From NCBI RefSeq assembly GCF_002843305.1, contig NZ_PGSG01000038.1, positions 1 through 64,000 of the forward strand: a DNA stretch of 64,000 nt, read 5' to 3'. The DNA is from Streptomyces barkulensis (lineage in GTDB: Bacteria > Actinomycetota > Actinomycetes > Streptomycetales > Streptomycetaceae). Positions 56,568 through 64,000 of the stretch are shown here, in pieces. Both the position numbers and the translations under genes were made by a program. Positions within the stretch are counted from its first letter, which is position 1. Every line of letters begins with the position of its first letter. Under the pieces are notes generated by a model. That model was given only the letters and a program-made list of their open reading frames with translations, searched no databases and had not been told where the DNA came from.

Positions 56568-59500
56568 TCAGACCCGGATCTCCCGGACGACGACCGTGCG
56601 CGTCCTCTCCCGGGAGACGTCGTAGGAGATCTCACGGCCCGTCGGCTGCCACATCAGCGCGTGCCCCAGCGGGGACGAGGGGGAGACGATGTCCGCCTCG
56701 CCGGTGGACAGTTCGGCGACCGTGTACAGGGTGTCCGCGTCGGTCTGCCCGTCGAACTCCAGGACCAGCAGCGCGCCGGGGACCACGACCTCGGGCGGCC
56801 CCGCCTCCCGCTCGACGCGGACGGCGTCGAGGAACGTCCGCAGGAAGCCGAGGCGCTTCGTACGCCGGTCGCGCTGGTCGGCCTGTGTCTTCCGGAGGAA
56901 GGCGAGGTTCGCCGCGTCCACCCCCTCGGGTGTCTCGTCCGGGGCGTCGACGGCGGCCTGGAGCTCTCGCATCTCGCGCACCAGCCGCTGGAAGGCGGCG
57001 GCCGGGATCTCCCGGACCGGCAGCTGACCGCGCCCGGCCGGGGACGGGGCCTGCGCCCGCGGGGCCGGGACCGGCTCCGCGCTCCGCGCGGGCCCGTGCC
57101 CGGCTGCGGCCGGCCGGGGAGGCGCCGCCGAACCCCTCTCCTCCACGGCCACGCCGTCCCGGGGCCCGCCTTCCGCTCCGTCCCCGTCGGTCACGCCGTC
57201 CCCGTCCGCGGCGCTTTCCCCCACGCCGTCCCCGTCCACACCGTCTCCGCCCGGGGTGCCGGCGGCGGGCGCGTCCCCGGCGGGAGCGGGGGCGACGGGG
57301 GTGACGAGGGTGACGGCGGGCTCCTCCGGTTCCTCACCGGCCGGCTCGATCCCCAGCCGCTCCAGCTCTGCCCACAGCGGCGCGAGCGCCTGCTCGCGGT
57401 CCAGGTGGAACCGGCTCCCCCGGATACGGACGAAGGTCCAGTCGACACGCTCCAGATCACGCTGCCGGGCGGCCGCGGTGGACGCGTCCTCACCGTCCGC
57501 GAAGGCGTCACCGTCGCAGGCGACCGCCAGCCTGCGCGTCCCGCCCTCGACGACCAGGTCGATCGTGTGACGGCCGACGCGGTACCCCGGCCGCACGCGG
57601 TAGCCGCGCGAGACCAGCTCCAGGTACACCTTCTGCTGGAACAGGCTGTCGAACGCCTCGTGCCGCACGTCGGGCAGCACCTTGCCCTCGACCGCGGCGG
57701 CGTCCTCCTCGGAGGGCCGGGCGAGGTGGTCCAGCCAGCGCCGCCGCAGGTCGTTCTCGTGGAACTGCTCCACACGCGCGCTGTGGAACACCCACAACTG
57801 GTCCTGGGCACGGGAGGCGGCGACGTTGAGCCGCTGCTCGTACGTCTTGCCGCTGAAGCCCCCAGGCACCGTCCCGCCCTCGCGGGCGGCCGAGTTGACA
57901 CAGGAGACGAACATGACGTGGCGCTCGTCGCCCTGGAAGTCCTCGGCGTCGCCGACCCGGATGCGCCGCCTCTCGCGCTGCTCGTAGTCGAGGCGTTCGG
58001 CCAGCAGGTTCTCCAGCTCGGACAGATGCCCCTTGCTGCCCCGAAGACTGATGACGCCCATGGTCCTCCCTTCGTACGCGGGGTCGTCGCAGCAGCGCAC
58101 GACCGCGTCGACGAGCGCCTCGGCCTCGGCGGTATTGACCAGCCGGGCTCCCGTGCCGACGGCCTCGCCGCCGGCGACGTGCACGGTGCGGACCGGGGGC
58201 AGCCGGTCGGCGCCGTACTGCCGAAGCGGCTGGAGCCTGCCGTCGTAGCAGAGCTCGTTGGAGAAGGAGATGATCTCCGGCATGCACCGGAAGTGCTCCT
58301 TGAGCATGAGCGTGCCGCGGCCCGCCGAGAGCGCCTCGGTGAGGTCGAAGAAACTGGAGTCGGGGCCGAACAGGCTGCGCACGTCCGGCTCCAGGGCGGT
58401 GAGCAGTCGGTCCCGCAGATGGAAGTACTCCTCCTGCTTGAGGCCGACGTTGGAGGGGCTGACCTGCTTGCTGTCGCCGACGACGACCATCCGGTCGGCG
58501 AGCCAGCTCAGCAGCATGGCCTCCAGGCCCGACTGGCTGGCCTCGTCGACGATGACGACGTCGAACAGACCGGGGCGGTCCAGCGGCACGGTCTCCGCGA
58601 CCTGGTGCAGCGGCATGATCCAGGCCGGCACCGCCGTCTGCGCCTTGCGCAGCGCGGCCTGGGCGTCGCGCCGGTAGCGGTGCTGGTACTTGCCCTTGAT
58701 GCGACGGGCGGCGTGCTGGTACGCGCTGAGCGCCCGGGACTGGTCGCCGGTGAGCAGCCCGAGGCAGCGGTGCCAGGCGCGGGCGGCGGCCAGCCGTGCG
58801 CGCATGATGCGCGCCTCGTCGTCGGCCTCCGTCAGCCGCCTGCGCAGGGTGCGTTCGGCCTCCGGATCGGTCAGCCGCTCCATGCGGTCGCGCCACGCGG
58901 ACCAGGCCCAGGCCTCGGCGAGGGCGGCCAGCCGGGCCTCCCAGGCGGGATCCCCGGCGTCATCGGTGATCCGCTCCGCGAGAGCGGGGAATACCTCGCG
59001 CACCCGGGCGAGCGCCGCGTGCAGCTCCGCCCGCAGCCGGGCGGCCTCGCGCACCTCGGCGATCTCCCGGGTGAACTCCCGGTAGCCGTCGGGATCCAGG
59101 GCCTGCACGCTGTCGAGCGCCCGCTCGACGGCGGGCGAGACGCCGGGCCGGTCCGTCCAGGCGCGCAGCATCTCCTCGGTGTCCGCGATGGTCCTGCGCG
59201 CCTGCTCGGCGTCGCGCAGCGTGGTCGCCGCGCGCAGCAGGGCGCGCACGGCGTTCTCCACGGACGGCTCGTGCCAGGCGGCGACGGCCAGTTCCGGCGA
59301 GGTGGCCGCGGCGGCGAGCACATCGGTGCGGGCGGCGGCGACGGCCAGGAGCGCCGCGAGGACCTCGGCCTCCTGCCGCAGGCGGGCAACACGCGGACCG
59401 TGCCCCTGCCAGGCGCCGGCCGGGGCGCCCCACTCGGACTCGACCTGCGCCAGGCGCAGCTCGAGCCGGACGCGGGCGAGAACGACGGCCGCGGTCGCAG

Positions 59501-62500
59501 TGTCCTGCGGGGCACGCCCGTCGACCCGGACGGCCTCCGCGAACGGGCCGACGGCCTTGGCCAGCTTCGAGCGGATGCCGAGCGGCCCGCGCAGCCGCTG
59601 CCCCTGGCCGAGCCCGTCGTGCAGGGCGGTGGCCTGACCGAGTGCGACGGCCGGGTCGTACTGCTCCAGGCCGCTGACCATCGCGGTGCCCAGCGCCGCG
59701 AGCGAGGCGTCCACCGCGGTGAGGGCGTCGTCGACGGCGGCCCGCCGACTGCGCGCCTGCCAGTCCTGTCCCTCGCACACCTGCCTCAGGAGCGCCTCGG
59801 CCCACTCGCCGGCCGGCGCGGCCAGGGCCGCGGCGCGGGCGCGGGCGGTGGAGAACGCGTCGAGGGCCGCCGAGAGCCGCCGCTGCCCGGCCTCGTCGAG
59901 ACCGCGTACCGCCGTGTCGTACCGCGCACTCAGCGGGTCCTGCCGCACCGTGTCGTGCGCATCCCGCGCGGACCGCACCACGCGGACGGCCTCCTCGAAG
60001 TCCCCGGGGCCGGGCAGCTCGGAGGGACCGGGCACCTCGGCCGCCAGGGCCTGGTGGTGCGAGGTGAAGGCGCGGGTGGCGTGCAGCAGGCGCAGGGCCG
60101 CCTCGGCGCTCAGGGCGGGCCGCTCCCGCGGGACCGGGCCGAGCCAGTCGTACCGCTCCGCCTCGGCCGCCAGGCGTTCGGCGATCTCCTGGAGACTGCC
60201 GCTGTAGTCGCCGATCTCCGCCTCGAAGCGGTGGGTCTCCCGCTCGCGCAGCACGGCGAGGTCGCCCAGCATGGCCTGCTGGGCGGAGCGGGCCGCGGCG
60301 AGCCTGGCCTGGAGAGCGCGGATCTCCCGCTCGGACGCCTTCGGGTCATAGCCCGCGTACTCGCCCAGGATCTTCCGCACGGAGGCCTCCAGCTCGCGCT
60401 GAGCCGCCGCGCCGTCCTCGGTGCGGCTCACACACAGGTCGCGGACGGACTCCGGCAGCTTGTCCCGCAGCACACGCAAGGCGCGCGGCGTGTGACTGGT
60501 GATCAGGACCCGCTTGCCCTGGGCCAGCAGGTCGGTGACCAGGTTGGCGATGGTGTGGGTCTTGCCGGTGCCGGGCGGGCCCTGCACGACGACGAGCCGG
60601 TTGGCGCGCAGACGCTCGGCTATGGTGCGCTGCTCCTCGTTGGCGGGAAGTGCGAAGTACATCTCACCGGCGCCCGGCCCGCCCCCTGCCCCGGACGCCC
60701 CGGGCACCTCTGCGCCCCGCCCGCTCCCGCCGTCCTCGGCCGCCGCGAGGCCGGCGGCGGTGAGCGCCCCGTCGCGGCCCGCGATGTAGGCGAGCAGTTC
60801 GGTGGGAGGAGTGCCCGCGTCGATCCGGCGGGCGATGGTCTTGAGGGCGTCCATCGTCGACCGGCGGCTGCGCTCGCGCAGGACGAACGCGGGCGCCAGC
60901 CCCACCTGCGGAACCTCGAGGGAGCGCGGCTTGACGCGCTCCACGCCCGGCAGGTAGCTCCCGGCGCTGTGCGCGGCGTTGACCCAGCTGCGCAGGGCCT
61001 CGTGCAGGGCTTCGAGGTGTCCGGGGTCCGTCACGTCGCAGGCGCCCTCCAGCGCCTCGACGATCCCCTCCCGCACGGGGCCGGGAACGTGCTGGGCCCC
61101 CTCCAGCATGCCCTCCTCCAGCTCCAGGCCGGAGCCGCTCGGATCCGGGGCGACGGTGAGGGTGCCGGTGGACGGGTCGAGTCGGATGGCGGCCCGATGG
61201 GTGATCAGATGCCTTTCCACGCGCCGACCGTCGGTGGTCTGCCAGGTCAGCCGACCGAACCCGAGGACGAGTTCGTACGCCTCACCGAGGCCGGCGGCGT
61301 CCTCGTGCATCCTGTGCAGCCGGTCGTACAGCCTGACCAGGGGGTCGATCTCACGGCGCCGCCGCGCCCAGGCCGCCCACTCCTGCTCCCAGGCGGCGTA
61401 CAGCTTCTCGATCCTCTCCCGCTCCGGGTGCTCGTCCAGCTCGTGGTAGGTCTTCTCGAGCGGGATGCCGCGGGACCAGTCCGGGAATCCGGGTTCGATC
61501 CGCCGCCGCAGGTGGGGAGGGCGGGGCTGCTCGAAGTCCCGGATGCGGGTCTCGTCCACCCACGGGGCGAGCAGGGGCCCGGGGTGGGGGGCGTCCTCGC
61601 GGTCGGGGCGGGCGACGGTCAGCCAGGCCGGATCGTCGCCGCCGAGGACGCCGTCGAGCATGACCTCGACGCCGGGGGAGTGCGGCAGCTCCTCGAACCA
61701 GACGACACCGGCCGCGCCGTCGAGCGTACGGACGGGCCGGGTCCGCGACTCCTCGGCCTCGGCCAGGAACCGGAAGATCTGCCGTACGCGCGCGGCGTCG
61801 GCCTCCTCCGCCGAGGGCTCCCGCGTGCGGGCGGGCGCGGCCTGGCGCCCGGTCACGCTCGGCTGCGCCGGCACGCCCCGGAGCATCGCCGGAGCGGGCT
61901 CCGGCTCTGGTTCCGGCTCTGGTTCCGGCTCTGCGTCGGCGAACAGGGACGGCTGCTGCTCGCCGAACAGCGCCCCCTGGTCCGGGATCGGCAGCGGCGC
62001 CGCCGGCCCGGCGCGTGTGATCGCCATACGGGGATCGGCGGGAGCGGGGGCGGCGGGCACGGAGGCGGACACGGCCGTGGTGAAGGCGACGCTCTCGCGC
62101 TCGTGGTGCGAGTGGGGGAACCGCACCTCGATGTCCAGGTCCGAGGCGGTGCCGGCGGGGATGCTGTAGGCCCAGGTGGCCGACACTCCGCGGCCCGGAC
62201 GCAGCGTGCCCTGGAGCTCGTCGTCGAGCACGTCGCCGCTGTGGTCGTACACCTGGCGGGCCGTCTTCCCGTACGGGCCGCCCCGGACGAGCAGGCCGAC
62301 GCCCTCGACGTCCAGGGGCCGGCCGGTGCCGTTGCCCAGGTGCAGGGTGCACCGCACCAGGTCGTCGCCCGCCCGGTACCCGGAGGGCGCCTCGTGACCG
62401 GCCGGCTCGTACGGTACGACGTCGGCCACGCGGACGCTCAGCCCGTCGTCGTACCGGTGCACGGAACCGACCGGCCGTACGCCGTCGCCCAGTCCGTTCT

Positions 62501-62519
62501 CGCTCTCGCTCTGACTCAC
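56568..62519 (-). CDS. Giant helicase-nuclease-Gre fusion (about 1,983 aa)
   Basis: Residues 1 to about 150 look like a DUF4352/Ig-like domain (VRCTLHLGNGTGRPLDVEGV). About 620-1620 is a superfamily 1 (AAA_11/AAA_12, Upf1/Dna2-like) helicase: Walker A VVQGPPGTGKTHTIANL near 640, Walker B VIVDEASQSGLEAML near 1320, and FQGDERHVMFVSCVNS. A roughly 560-residue helical insertion separates its halves. About 1630-1720 is a DUF559/Vsr-like nuclease (RVGRHTIDLVVEGG, DGDAF). The last approximately 130 residues match Gre transcript-cleavage factors: a helical part, then VVPGALLVLEFDG and SPSSPLGHALM. The GTG start at 62519 (MSQSESENG) is inferred; the frame is open to 62780. Helicase-Vsr proteins are known single-gene defences (Hhe-like); the Gre end is unusual. 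Confidence 0.85.
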   Translation of the reverse strand: MSQSESENGLGDGVRPVGSVHRYDDGLSVRVADVVPYEPAGHEAPSGYRAGDDLVRCTLHLGNGTGRPLDVEGVGLLVRGGPYGKTARQVYDHSGDVLDDELQGTLRPGRGVSATWAYSIPAGTASDLDIEVRFPHSHHERESVAFTTAVSASVPAAPAPADPRMAITRAGPAAPLPIPDQGALFGEQQPSLFADAEPEPEPEPEPEPAPAMLRGVPAQPSVTGRQAAPARTREPSAEEADAARVRQIFRFLAEAEESRTRPVRTLDGAAGVVWFEELPHSPGVEVMLDGVLGGDDPAWLTVARPDREDAPHPGPLLAPWVDETRIRDFEQPRPPHLRRRIEPGFPDWSRGIPLEKTYHELDEHPERERIEKLYAAWEQEWAAWARRRREIDPLVRLYDRLHRMHEDAAGLGEAYELVLGFGRLTWQTTDGRRVERHLITHRAAIRLDPSTGTLTVAPDPSGSGLELEEGMLEGAQHVPGPVREGIVEALEGACDVTDPGHLEALHEALRSWVNAAHSAGSYLPGVERVKPRSLEVPQVGLAPAFVLRERSRRSTMDALKTIARRIDAGTPPTELLAYIAGRDGALTAAGLAAAEDGGSGRGAEVPGASGAGGGPGAGEMYFALPANEEQRTIAERLRANRLVVVQGPPGTGKTHTIANLVTDLLAQGKRVLITSHTPRALRVLRDKLPESVRDLCVSRTEDGAAAQRELEASVRKILGEYAGYDPKASEREIRALQARLAAARSAQQAMLGDLAVLRERETHRFEAEIGDYSGSLQEIAERLAAEAERYDWLGPVPRERPALSAEAALRLLHATRAFTSHHQALAAEVPGPSELPGPGDFEEAVRVVRSARDAHDTVRQDPLSARYDTAVRGLDEAGQRRLSAALDAFSTARARAAALAAPAGEWAEALLRQVCEGQDWQARSRRAAVDDALTAVDASLAALGTAMVSGLEQYDPAVALGQATALHDGLGQGQRLRGPLGIRSKLAKAVGPFAEAVRVDGRAPQDTATAAVVLARVRLELRLAQVESEWGAPAGAWQGHGPRVARLRQEAEVLAALLAVAAARTDVLAAAATSPELAVAAWHEPSVENAVRALLRAATTLRDAEQARRTIADTEEMLRAWTDRPGVSPAVERALDSVQALDPDGYREFTREIAEVREAARLRAELHAALARVREVFPALAERITDDAGDPAWEARLAALAEAWAWSAWRDRMERLTDPEAERTLRRRLTEADDEARIMRARLAAARAWHRCLGLLTGDQSRALSAYQHAARRIKGKYQHRYRRDAQAALRKAQTAVPAWIMPLHQVAETVPLDRPGLFDVVIVDEASQSGLEAMLLSWLADRMVVVGDSKQVSPSNVGLKQEEYFHLRDRLLTALEPDVRSLFGPDSSFFDLTEALSAGRGTLMLKEHFRCMPEIISFSNELCYDGRLQPLRQYGADRLPPVRTVHVAGGEAVGTGARLVNTAEAEALVDAVVRCCDDPAYEGRTMGVISLRGSKGHLSELENLLAERLDYEQRERRRIRVGDAEDFQGDERHVMFVSCVNSAAREGGTVPGGFSGKTYEQRLNVAASRAQDQLWVFHSARVEQFHENDLRRRWLDHLARPSEEDAAAVEGKVLPDVRHEAFDSLFQQKVYLELVSRGYRVRPGYRVGRHTIDLVVEGGTRRLAVACDGDAFADGEDASTAAARQRDLERVDWTFVRIRGSRFHLDREQALAPLWAELERLGIEPAGEEPEEPAVTLVTPVAPAPAGDAPAAGTPGGDGVDGDGVGESAADGDGVTDGDGAEGGPRDGVAVEERGSAAPPRPAAAGHGPARSAEPVPAPRAQAPSPAGRGQLPVREIPAAAFQRLVREMRELQAAVDAPDETPEGVDAANLAFLRKTQADQRDRRTKRLGFLRTFLDAVRVEREAGPPEVVVPGALLVLEFDGQTDADTLYTVAELSTGEADIVSPSSPLGHALMWQPTGREISYDVSRERTRTVVVREIRV

Positions 62520-62811
62520 ACGCCACCCCGCTGCTGCCGAGGGCCACCGGGTGGCCCGTCCGTGAAATCCCGCCCCGGCCACCCCAAGACCGACGCAGTA
62601 CACCAACGTACGCCGACTTGTCTGTGAACTGAGCAAACACGCAAAGGGTACCAGGGGGCGCCGCCAATCCATCGCGATGTGGGACATCGCGGCAATGCAA
62701 CGGGGTGGAGTGTTGGGCGGGGAAGGGGTGTCGCCGACTTCATGAACCCTTATTGACCCGGTTCGCGCCGAAGCTGTCACCCGGAGGCGCTCCAGTGATC
62801 ATGGTCGCCAG

Positions 62812-62826
62812 TTGACGGAGTTCACA
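62812..62826. promoter_or_regulatory. Shared island motif, copy 2 (TTGACGGAGTTCACA)
   Basis: In the 62520-62897 gap upstream of the giant gene and of the rightward genes. A weaker inverted relative (CTGTGAACTGAGCAAA) lies near 62619-62635. The rest of this 378-bp gap holds no convincing gene. Confidence 0.45.
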
Positions 62827-62897
62827 ACCGTGGCGCAAGCTGGATCCGACTTCGCCCGTGCGAGCCGCAACCGCTCCCGGAGAAAGGTGTTCGCGTC

Positions 62898-63110
62898 ATG
62901 CTTCCTCAAGTGTCCGACTCCCCGCCCCGGTTGGAGGCGGATCGGCTCGGGCGCAGCACCGGCCGCCGGACTTCCCTCAGCGGCACGGCGCAGCCGCCGG
63001 CCGGCGGACATCGGCTCGTGGTGGCCGCCGCGGCAGGGGGCACCGCCGCATTCCCGGAATTCCCGGAAGCGACCCGAAGGCACTTACCACTCACCGGATG
63101 TGAGCACTGA
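62898..63110 (+). CDS. Possible 70-aa hypothetical protein
   Basis: ATG 62898 is preceded by GGAGAAAGG, and the stop lies two bases before the next gene's ATG, as in a coupled pair. Third positions are about three-quarters G/C, below the level of neighbouring genes, and there is a TTA codon near the end (in HLPL). No domain. It could be leader DNA. Confidence 0.3.
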   Translation: MLPQVSDSPPRLEADRLGRSTGRRTSLSGTAQPPAGGHRLVVAAAAGGTAAFPEFPEATRRHLPLTGCEH

Positions 63111-63112
63111 TC

Positions 63113-63721
63113 ATGCGACTGTTCAAAGACCTCAAACTGTCCCGGAACAAGGAAGCGCGCACCAGGAGGACGGGGACCACCTGCTCGGGAGTGCCCTCCG
63201 TCGCCCGCCCCGTCGAATGGACGCTGAGTCTGCCGGGACGCCCATCGCTGACGGTGCACGACAACCACTGGGAGAACGGTGAGCGGGACCTGGTGCTCTA
63301 CCAGCCCGCGGTCGTCCCCGAGATGCCCGCCACCCTCTCCAACCTGCACAACCGGCTGCGTTCCGGGATCACGGGCTCACCCGGCCGGGCGGAGTCGCGC
63401 ATCATGCTGTACCCCACCTACGTCGACGCGCGGGGGTGGCCGCGGATCAGGAAGTCCCTCACCACACGGGAACTGGCGGACGAGGTCGGGCTGCGCCCGC
63501 TGCGGGAGCTGACCGGACGCGAGGGTGTCACGCTGGAAGCCGCGTTCGGTCGGCCCCACCTGCCCGAGGCGGACCTGGACGATCCGCAGGACGAGACGCC
63601 CCTCCAGCACGCCCTGTTCTTCCCCGCCGGAGACGGAAAGACGCCGGTGATCGCCTTCGCCTGCTTCCGGGTCGTGCCCGTTCTGCGCCACATCGGCTGG
63701 CTGCCTCCGGCCAAGAGGTGA
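63113..63721 (+). CDS. Hypothetical protein (202 aa), no known domain
   Basis: I do not recognise it. A basic N-terminus (RLFKDLKLSRNKEARTRRTG) precedes an apparently globular body with regular codon bias: VEWTLSLPGRPSLTVHDNHW, MLYPTYVDARGWPRIRKSL, and LFFPAGDGKTPVIAFACFRV. The last is not a P-loop, despite GDGKT. No signal peptide or membrane helix. It starts 2 bp after the small 62898 frame and lies just outside the defence island; a link to it is unproven. Confidence 0.65.
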   Translation: MRLFKDLKLSRNKEARTRRTGTTCSGVPSVARPVEWTLSLPGRPSLTVHDNHWENGERDLVLYQPAVVPEMPATLSNLHNRLRSGITGSPGRAESRIMLYPTYVDARGWPRIRKSLTTRELADEVGLRPLRELTGREGVTLEAAFGRPHLPEADLDDPQDETPLQHALFFPAGDGKTPVIAFACFRVVPVLRHIGWLPPAKR

Positions 63722-63828
63722 CCTCCGGACGGACGGCATCGGCCGGCAACGGCACGGCGCGGCGGCCGGGAGGGCCGCCGCGCCGGGGGGAGTGCCTGAT
63801 GCGCCCCGGCCGGGCCGGGGCGCCGCCG
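63722..63828. other. Convergent 107-bp gap
   Basis: G/C-rich with GGCCGGG-type short repeats near 63766-63822 that could fold as a terminator; no perfect stem of more than 10 bp seen. Confidence 0.4.
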
Positions 63829-64000
63829 TCAGCTCACGTAGATGTTGGAGCTGCCGCTGCTCTGGTAGCCCTCGGTCGCCATGATCATGTAGTAGTTGAA
63901 GCTGCCCATCCGCATCCCGGCCCGGGACCAGGCGTCGAAGTGGTTGCCGGTGGTGATGGTGCCGCCGGTCTTCTTCTGCTGGCGGACGCTCCAGTACTGG
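63829..64000 (-). CDS. GH11 endo-1,4-beta-xylanase, C-terminal part
   Basis: The last 56 codons of a gene running off the right edge. The residues [20 protein letters not shown], then [20 protein letters not shown] and [12 protein letters not shown], are the closing strands of a GH11 catalytic domain. They include the acid/base Glu of ATEGYQSSG. It ends in NIYVS with no linker or xylan-binding module, so it is the single-domain form. GH11 enzymes are secreted and cut xylan; the products would supply xylose to XylFGH in this same window. The 5' end, with the expected signal peptide, is outside. Confidence 0.9.
   Translation of the reverse strand, partial: QYWSVRQQKKTGGTITTGNHFDAWSRAGMRMGSFNYYMIMATEGYQSSGSSNIYVS

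Noticed and set aside
47633..62780. DISARM methyltransferase hidden in the island
   Set aside because: No SAM-binding GxGxG with NPPY/DPPY or PCQ motifs was seen in any long frame; all long frames are accounted for by helicase, PLD, DUF1998 and nuclease domains.
47556..62897. Integrative element boundaries (tRNA, att repeats, integrase) around the defence island
   Set aside because: I searched both edges by eye and saw no tRNA, integrase or matching direct repeat, so the mode of acquisition cannot be stated.
62812..63282. 156-codon plus-strand frame
   Set aside because: Composition is Arg/Ser/Pro-rich and it overlaps the better-supported 63113 gene in another frame.

Overview
The window is high-GC actinobacterial DNA and reads as Streptomyces chromosome. 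The signs are GTG and occasional TTG starts, rare TTA (bldA-type) leucine codons, XRE/DUF397 pairs, a conservon, WhiI, Rok7B7/XylFGH/NgcEFG and the coproporphyrin-dependent haem genes. From memory, the order murA2-acnA ... ngcEFG-rok7B7-xylFGH-dxs ... fadBA-rnd-whiI-DUF3000-hemE ... hemG-hemQ follows the S. coelicolor SCO5998-SCO6042 core region, so the centre is conserved chromosome with accessory DNA on both sides.

1-6.2 kb is accessory. A complete 901-bp IS5-type element with perfect 18-bp ends has cut a TTA-containing secreted-protein gene. It is followed by an XRE/DUF397 pair, an unrecognised coiled-coil protein, a lysine/alanine-rich protein and a truncated Ser/Thr kinase stub. 6.2-10.7 kb holds an SDR-alpha/beta hydrolase fusion and a TetR repressor that share a palindromic operator, then an NmrA-like oxidoreductase and an AraC regulator. 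11.3-17.3 kb is a conservon (CvnA-D G-protein-like signalling module plus two P450s, one lacking the ExxR arginine) extended by a crotonase; cvnA and cvnC each carry an early TTA codon.

17.4-47.6 kb is mostly housekeeping, sugar uptake and development. It holds an HTH-MurA fusion facing aconitase across two matching operators; the chito-oligosaccharide importer NgcEFG; Rok7B7 and the xylose importer XylFGH; Dxs; a membrane glycosyltransferase; a NYN-type protein; the FadBA beta-oxidation pair; RNase D; the sporulation regulator WhiI with a readable sigma-WhiG promoter; DUF3000; and HemE, a DUF4349 lipoprotein, HemG and HemQ.

47.6-62.5 kb is a defence island inserted after hemQ. It has a tightly coupled drmA-drmB-drmC DISARM core with no methyltransferase in the window, a divergent RelE-like/UvrD fusion, and a roughly 1,980-residue protein joining a DUF4352-like N-terminus, an SF1 helicase, a DUF559/Vsr-like nuclease and a Gre-factor C-terminal domain. 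A shared TTGACRGAGTTCACA motif lies at both promoter regions of the island. This is the strongest candidate for an undescribed system. The window ends in the 3' part of a GH11 xylanase gene.
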